A stretch of 28,264 nt of DNA. Source: a virus. The notes under the pieces are model-generated. The model was not told the origin of the DNA, searched no databases, and saw nothing but the letters and a program-made list of their open reading frames with translations. Numbering within the stretch: the first letter of the stretch is position 1; each line of letters starts with the position of its first letter. Positions 26,901 through 28,264 of the stretch are shown here, piece by piece. The stretch is taken from the IMG/VR virus record IMGVR_UViG_3300033144_002593, positions 1 through 28,264 of that record; one strand, written 5' to 3'. The position numbers and the translations under genes were made by a program.

Positions 26901-26920
26901 AAAAAGAAGATGGAAAGTAG
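17909..26920 (+). CDS. Giant polyvalent virion protein with zincin-like motif and HAD hydrolase domain
   Basis: At 3003 residues this is by far the largest gene. In order: a short helical head (MNELEKYVASLQDQNLSKDEI); two degenerate copies of a 30-residue unit (56-84, 118-147); a Lys/Glu-rich helical part to about 640; Gly-rich hydrophobic segments near 705-745 and 855-880; HELNH at 1163-1167 with EELAE at 1221-1225, as in gluzincin-type metallopeptidases; a Thr/Glu linker at 1457-1483; a complete HAD set (DFDDT 2117-2121, Thr2196, Lys2233, Asp2252-Asp2253); and a helical C-terminal part around FGNTQMQYARIQKRA (2718 on) that I recall from giant marine phage proteins. Polyvalent phage proteins are known to chain several effector domains and be injected. 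Ejection and enzymatic activity here are inferred. I see no RNA polymerase DxDxD motif. Confidence 0.72.
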   Translation: MNELEKYVASLQDQNLSKDEIKAKVKAWKAANQPLNQEETDVEKVELQEDNIPTKSYFKDDGSGEFNPDAFEDETSRNIAVQVNKDAKKAKDSAGVILDVESKKPKSGSQSEDFISDSYFTRRGDDIIFDLEAFATKDTRNIARRVNLPEVNKTYSIGAGEYKMDYDVNGIPVFYSRPIGSNNWSSANDDPLRTAVIAQKLGIGDPNFNVDDYDIEPPMAPSVEDEEENLYDPEVGSVVTPDGQNVNQLDDVSLTVGGITLIAPSSDHYKIDGVLYNTDALRESIRTNQPGFEEVTGLDDYLTKLRKNGHTVEAMSTNGYEGSLEEKFDNYVNDTNITTDQELEIEAEVNAIDFTPIKQEFTTGGGGSSLTGYTPTQTITQEIQPYEEELTRAREIIKQEKQETFDETPITQEEVEAVARTLIKQDKILSKHNQLKKDYLEDLPNKEREELFEFVLNRFRDNERLFDGGELPDFFTDPDTGVTYDKKELEERFDFESRFEKVLNGTTASNIRVVTQAIDKNKIELENLYNQIKEGQANGFDVTALAEKYNDVITLMNKRIKGVNTYKKELNYQYQDVALDYQNYIARHEEYKGDAYELEWLKRNYSQMLKYFPSPGDPGDLVINTSQYVLGGIQQLLGLINMAGGPARSPEITGLQFRLGKMQSDFIDYRNRRKERFVKAPTFGESFSSVASAAEYLVDQGFEMAPFYGIMIGGSLVGGPVVGMVAASGTSGGMYTGERFNEMFHGGRGIDIMDLNAAAVGFSTLEYFGGVLPTWKIFKSLKTRWNGTVGNEVLESGFKNWGRRQMSYLPEHLKLVGLDVFGETAITQVGQNIIDGRPYWTGVGEAGYLSLIFANTVSATPVVMGGVYNALATPKMTTDFRNNVDKIRIIESSLYDLRFKKPTFKSSLSAAEILSKKNEIIQLQDSNANILIEQNKKLKNIDVDGFKIYTDAMTRLAELKTKAEKINNDSSLTRSEKEVLLDPLRAEFEIIVSARNQYVEAFTKTFPLLPKSEQERLKIEGIRKLKIKGVDNPTEKQIFDAAEQAHTTEKFNNNKEKSLALLESLVGKGIDINYEIGESNKITIQKYKNMLLARLKDPNNNLDQETYDAELQNFTIGIEQGTINGSTFVSTITDSKGNEKLVYDVIVSQQNSVANAKSETAFHELNHVIASEAIGTDPAAFQPVANSILAYLADNDINAYNRVVGRTLKQTPDEIIMVFLEELAEGRVNIEKATESNFWSVLGFGMNNSIKNAANNDSFNLDLSGENGPLRFFQTLAEAYKDKALTVSALESVLESDAWLDSKGEEVTMDLDEVVITAPSSKKSQSISSRGIQFIEGAKEGIYSNEDLVTIVRGKNDTDRYAAAEAIVERNFGLISGIIGFERRGTQGVSVEGVKQALIEIILGGDIAKWSGKTTPLFEEGEGFNPETAQVTTFLGRLRNRGEIFERARDLGDTVVDQTTTQDEGTTEIPEVTTTQETVVETDPFKVLPNVDVQSVVDAVSQEIELGNLDIDNVTLKDLKPFSEAAAQQIADELGIPVSRILNPKDNLRKGEVTPIQMFIKKNGPALLALLKQVKGNADLVTVTDSKGRTKKIGGEGRRIAQKILDAFFIKGDKVNNQIQYKLDLSKLDLPYFYSVFGMDASGNIKDARSEFAQAAKGLLELLARLQTLSAIEASIDIQVEQGTITESEGKRKKVSVKRSETPVTFDHKKGKFIIDKRFTDKKDGTRVNSKGQTVKVRTFDLATADGVDLVSTLNDFIKLNPSLGYLFRTGMTGGFNLTFNKTGDFDKAIPGVVKGKGAIGRSKYTLVGGLQSSTAITKIIDDFSKQGDKLKLLKKLFLKIEDYLKDNPDKAWVFQQFLIDGTKDQNHPLRFLAPTTFYAIDPITGKTNIKNKVTEEHMQPAVEVGKTLLDAAIKGQVESVFDDVISKSYAQGGLLEVDDLVLKSFGLNESMPKSFYEKVIPLLKEGKLDFLKDGLASWIRYSENNVANPFSYKLMSPNITIGEFFVGKLDLKGLNIPKADFNVALEMAGLKANGLITQVLTGEITLKQAKAEFKVYRSKILPLKVKAFNNINTTFGKKTMLSETVTDQIKVLSDYAKAIEVARDPNAPKKGISVLDFDDTVAITNSKVIVTMPDGTVKSIDATEFALNHEGLESMGATFDFSDFNKVVGGKRGPLFNKLKKAVDKFGNTNVFILTARAPEAAPAIFEWLKSENIILKQENIVGLANGSPQAKANWMVSKAAEGYNDFYFADDAILNVNAVQAVYDVLDVKGRAHIALRSKQNNFDTIMNDIIEKKTGIASYKNYSAAKAKTIGAGKGRFDFYIPPSAEDFTGLLYKLLAKGKVGDAQMAFFKDNLLDPYNRAEIEIESAKIAAANDFNALKAAFPDMPNSLKKETGIGKFTFEHAIRAYIWGKQGVSIPGLSKRDLKRLSDFVTANSDLKVFADELVTILKGEDYPAPGQNWVAGTITTDVIGNINKVGRAKYLKEWQENVDIIFSEKNLNKLEAAFGSDYVKALKNSLSAMKRGSNRSSNTDSITEAWYDWINNSVGVVMFLNTRSAFLQMISNINFINWKDNNPYQAAKALANQPQYWQDVMFLLNSSYLQSRRDGLKINISESEIADLATSKDGNKIQKFIALALNKGFVFTRYADSFAIATGGATFYRNRVNSYLKEGMSQETAEKQAFEDFREVSETSQQSSNPMKISDQQRSAAGRLILSFGNTQMQYARIQKRAIQDLIAGRGDWREHVSKIVYYGGIQNLMFNALQQGIQFLLFDGDEADEKDQTKRSQRIERTLNGMFDSQVRGIGIQGALVVTLKNVLMEIAEQAGKKTPEYAEAVDALFSISPPVQAKLRKLNSAANTFSWNMQEMKEQGIDIDNPAYLAVAQTISALTNLPTDEAVLKINAMRNILSDQTEAWQKVALLLGWGTWDVGLPYYGVEDKVIITPEMEAEIKVENMMKETTKPQQVETLLKLGLTKKEIKALKYEKDRVNKIIELQNKKEDGK
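18074..18160 (+). repeat. Degenerate 30-residue unit in the giant protein, copy 1
   Basis: Residues 56-84, beginning SYFKDDGSG and ending RNIAVQVN, pair with residues 118-147. Shared positions include SYF at the start, a central Phe, an Ala-Phe pair, and RNIAxxVN at the end. Probably a small repeated binding module; DNA-level similarity is low. Confidence 0.6.
18260..18349 (+). repeat. Degenerate 30-residue unit in the giant protein, copy 2
   Basis: Residues 118-147, beginning SYFTRRGDD and ending RNIARRVN, match copy 1 at 18074-18160 at the protein level. The linker between the copies contains a GC-richer segment (18181-18240). Confidence 0.6.
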
Positions 26921-27068
26921 CCCTTTATACGGAAAAATTAGCTCTGCATGTAAAGCAGCAGCAAAAAAGAAATTTAAGGTATGGCCAAGTGCATACGCTT
27001 CAGGTTGGGGTGTAAGATGTACAAAAGCTGGTGGACCAGGTAATTACGGAAATAAAAGTAAAAAATAA
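26910..27068 (+). CDS. Small basic protein with KVWPSAYASG motif (DUF5872-like)
   Basis: The chosen start is the ATG at 26910, overlapping the end of the giant gene by 11 bases, giving 52 residues (MESSPLYGKISSACKAAAKKKF...). An upstream ATG at 26886 in the same frame would add eight residues but lies deeper in the giant gene. The centre KFKVWPSAYASGWGVRC is a motif I recall from small proteins of phages and large DNA viruses, some assigned to DUF5872; the function is unknown. It is strongly basic, so nucleic-acid contact is possible. Its stop shares a base with the next ATG. Confidence 0.6.
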   Translation: MESSPLYGKISSACKAAAKKKFKVWPSAYASGWGVRCTKAGGPGNYGNKSKK

Positions 27069-27559
27069 TGGCTTATAAACAAAACGCAAAAACACCATTA
27101 GCTCACTGCTGGGCAGGCGTTATGCATGTTCAACCATGGAACAAGATGCGCAATAGAACTGCAGCTGCAGCTGGTAGAGGACTAGGTAATGATCCTAGTT
27201 TAGCTGAGGCAGAGAAAAAAAGAAAGTCTCCACTTGAATGTTGGGACGGCTACGAAAGAGTTCCTGGTACGCAAAAAGGTGCTAAAGGTAGTTGCCGTAA
27301 ATCATCACCTGTAAAAAAACAAAAAGGTGGTGGTACTACAAAAACATGTTTACCTAAAGCTAAAATTGACAGCTTGTCAGCAGAAAAGAAAAAAGAACTA
27401 GTTAATGCTAAAAAAGCATCAGGAGCTAGTGGCGAATATAAAAGATCCAGTAAAACTAACGTAAAAAATGCTCGTAAAAAAGGCGCTACATTGCGTGATT
27501 GGTTTGAAAACGAAGACTGGAGAAGAGTAGATGATCCATCAAAAAAATGCGGAGAATAA
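27068..27559 (+). CDS. Basic protein with Cys/Trp motifs and DUF6321-like C terminus
   Basis: This 163-residue protein is very rich in Lys, Arg, Gly and Ser. It has LAHCWAGVMHVQPW at the N terminus, SPLECWDGYERVPGTQKGAKGSC near residues 57-76, and ARKKGATLRDWFENEDWRRVDDPSKKCGE at the end. The middle motif and the RKKGATLRDWF ending are ones I recall from small marine phage and viral proteins, the latter resembling DUF6321. Six cysteines placed with tryptophans could bind metal or form disulfides. It shares basic and WP/CW features with the preceding 52-residue protein and is coupled to it by a one-base overlap. The function is unknown; a DNA-associated virion protein is a guess. Confidence 0.58.
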   Translation: MAYKQNAKTPLAHCWAGVMHVQPWNKMRNRTAAAAGRGLGNDPSLAEAEKKRKSPLECWDGYERVPGTQKGAKGSCRKSSPVKKQKGGGTTKTCLPKAKIDSLSAEKKKELVNAKKASGASGEYKRSSKTNVKNARKKGATLRDWFENEDWRRVDDPSKKCGE

Positions 27560-27560
27560 A

Positions 27561-27872
27561 ATGGCAAAAATACCACAAATAGGCGAAGATACTAAATTCA
27601 CATTAGATGTGAAAACAATAGGTATAATTATAAGTTTTGTTGTAGGATTATCTACAACTTATTTCACTTTAAAATCTGACATAGCTTTGGCTATGGAAGA
27701 ACCAAAGCCAGAAATAACTTCATTAGAATTTAAATACAAAGACGAATTAATTAGATCGAACGTAGAAAAAGTTATTGAACAAGTTGATAATATTGAAAAA
27801 GATGTTGATGAAATAAAGCAAATGATAGATAAACTAGATCAGCGTCTTTATGAAATACAAAGAAAAAGATGA
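27561..27872 (+). CDS. Single-span membrane protein with coiled coil (holin- or spanin-like)
   Basis: The start at 27561 (MAKIPQIGEDTKF) is preferred over an in-frame ATG at 27531, which would overlap the previous gene by 29 bases; it is preceded by the A-rich AATAAA. The resulting 103 residues have a short polar N terminus, one membrane span at about residues 19-37 (TIGIIISFVVGLSTTYFTL), and a charged helical region with coiled-coil spacing (about 55-100, VEKVIEQVDNIEKDVDEIKQM). This layout fits a small holin, an inner-membrane spanin-type protein, or a membrane-bound superinfection factor; the sequence does not decide between them. The stop overlaps the next gene as ATGA, next to two genes for exported proteins, which favours a role at the envelope. 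Confidence 0.62.
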   Translation: MAKIPQIGEDTKFTLDVKTIGIIISFVVGLSTTYFTLKSDIALAMEEPKPEITSLEFKYKDELIRSNVEKVIEQVDNIEKDVDEIKQMIDKLDQRLYEIQRKR

Positions 27873-28201
27873 AATTAATTATTGCGTTGTTATTTACTAC
27901 TTTTGCATTTGGACAAAATTATAAAGATGATATTAGTATAGTTCAATATAGTGCAAAGTTTTTAGTAGATAAAGAAATATCATTAAAAAAATTAAAAAGC
28001 TTTAATACTCATACATTTTACATGAGTGAGCATAAAGAATATTTTACTGAAGAAAACATAGAATATTTGCCAACTATATGTGTATATAATAATGGCGAAG
28101 AAGTTTTAAGAATACATGGTGGTATGTCATTAGAACTACCAGAAGATACTTTAAAACAAGTTATTAACAAAGTAGATGAACTACAAGCAAATAAATTTTA
28201 G
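27869..28201 (+). CDS. Exported thioredoxin-fold-like protein lacking CxxC
   Basis: A 110-residue protein with a clear signal peptide (MKLIIALLFTTFAFGQ, cleavage likely before or after Gln16), so it is expected in the periplasm or outside. The mature part reads as a thioredoxin fold: a first strand SIVQYSAKF where active thioredoxins have the WCxxC turn, a middle strand THTFYMSEH, then ENIEYLPTICVYNNGEEVLRIHGG with Pro68 in the cis-proline position and the usual closing strands, and a last helix DTLKQVINKVDEL. The CxxC is absent; the only cysteine is Cys71. It should therefore be a binding or structural relative, not a disulfide enzyme. The fold call is by pattern and needs a structure prediction. 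Confidence 0.6.
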   Translation: MKLIIALLFTTFAFGQNYKDDISIVQYSAKFLVDKEISLKKLKSFNTHTFYMSEHKEYFTEENIEYLPTICVYNNGEEVLRIHGGMSLELPEDTLKQVINKVDELQANKF

Positions 28202-28264
28202 ATGAAAAAATTACTATTATTATTTTTACTGATTAGTTTTACTAGTCAAGCTCAATTTAAAAAA
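28202..28264 (+). CDS. Start of an exported protein, cut by the window end
   Basis: Immediately after the stop of the previous gene an ATG opens a frame that runs to the last base: MKKLLLLFLLISFTSQAQFKK, 21 residues. This is a textbook Bacteroidota signal peptide (two lysines, a leucine-rich core, and SQAQ at the cleavage site), so the gene is very probably real though the product is unknown. Zero spacing to the exported protein before it suggests one expression unit. Confidence 0.6.
   Translation, partial: MKKLLLLFLLISFTSQAQFKK

Noticed and set aside
26886-26909. Earlier ATG for the 52-residue basic protein
   Set aside because: It would extend the overlap with the giant gene to 35 bases, and the added residues are poly-Lys readings of the AAATAAAAAAG stretch; the ATG at 26910 is more typical of the operon.

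Overview
The window is a single, fully plus-strand, tightly packed late (virion) module of a tailed double-stranded DNA phage, most likely a short-tailed (podovirus-type) phage infecting a marine or aquatic member of the Bacteroidota, probably Flavobacteriia. The reasons are: the order large terminase, portal, putative scaffold, major capsid, ring/connector proteins, giant tail protein, internal proteins; the strong AT richness; start sites without a Shine-Dalgarno sequence but with A/T-rich leaders; a FISUMP domain (a family centred on Fibrobacteres and Bacteroidetes) inside the tail protein; and signal peptides ending in FGQ or QAQ, typical of Bacteroidota exported proteins. The layout and long portal recall crAss-like phages and marine flavophages, but this placement is by recognition, not by a computed tree. 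No tape-measure, sheath or tail-tube genes are visible.

Layout. 1-6245 is packaging and head: the 3' part of the terminase gene, a 796-residue portal with a long coiled-coil tail, a disordered, charged protein in the scaffold position, and the major capsid protein. 6246-7193 holds one conserved gene (6317-7135) bracketed by two strong RNA hairpins. 7194-15613 is the connector and tail: two ring/adaptor-type proteins, a 1633-residue tail protein carrying a FISUMP insertion, and a 431-residue protein that looks like the continuation of that tail protein. 15624-17903 holds a cupin protein, a small ejection-type internal protein and a conserved unknown. 17909-26920 is one giant 3003-residue gene, about a third of the window, with a zincin-type HELNH motif, a complete HAD hydrolase motif set, glycine-rich hydrophobic segments and a conserved C-terminal region; it is best read as an ejected polyvalent virion protein. 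26910-28264 is a run of overlapping or abutting small genes: two basic proteins, a membrane-anchored coiled-coil protein, an exported thioredoxin-fold-like protein lacking CxxC, and the start of another exported protein cut by the window end.

How it fits together: capsid and portal build the head, terminase packages it, the ring and tail proteins make the short tail and host-binding surface, and the internal proteins plus the giant protein are probably carried in the head and injected. The last small genes act, if the signal peptides are right, at the host envelope. No stretch above 300 bases lacks a gene. I see no tRNA, CRISPR, integrase, insertion sequence or reverse transcriptase in the window.
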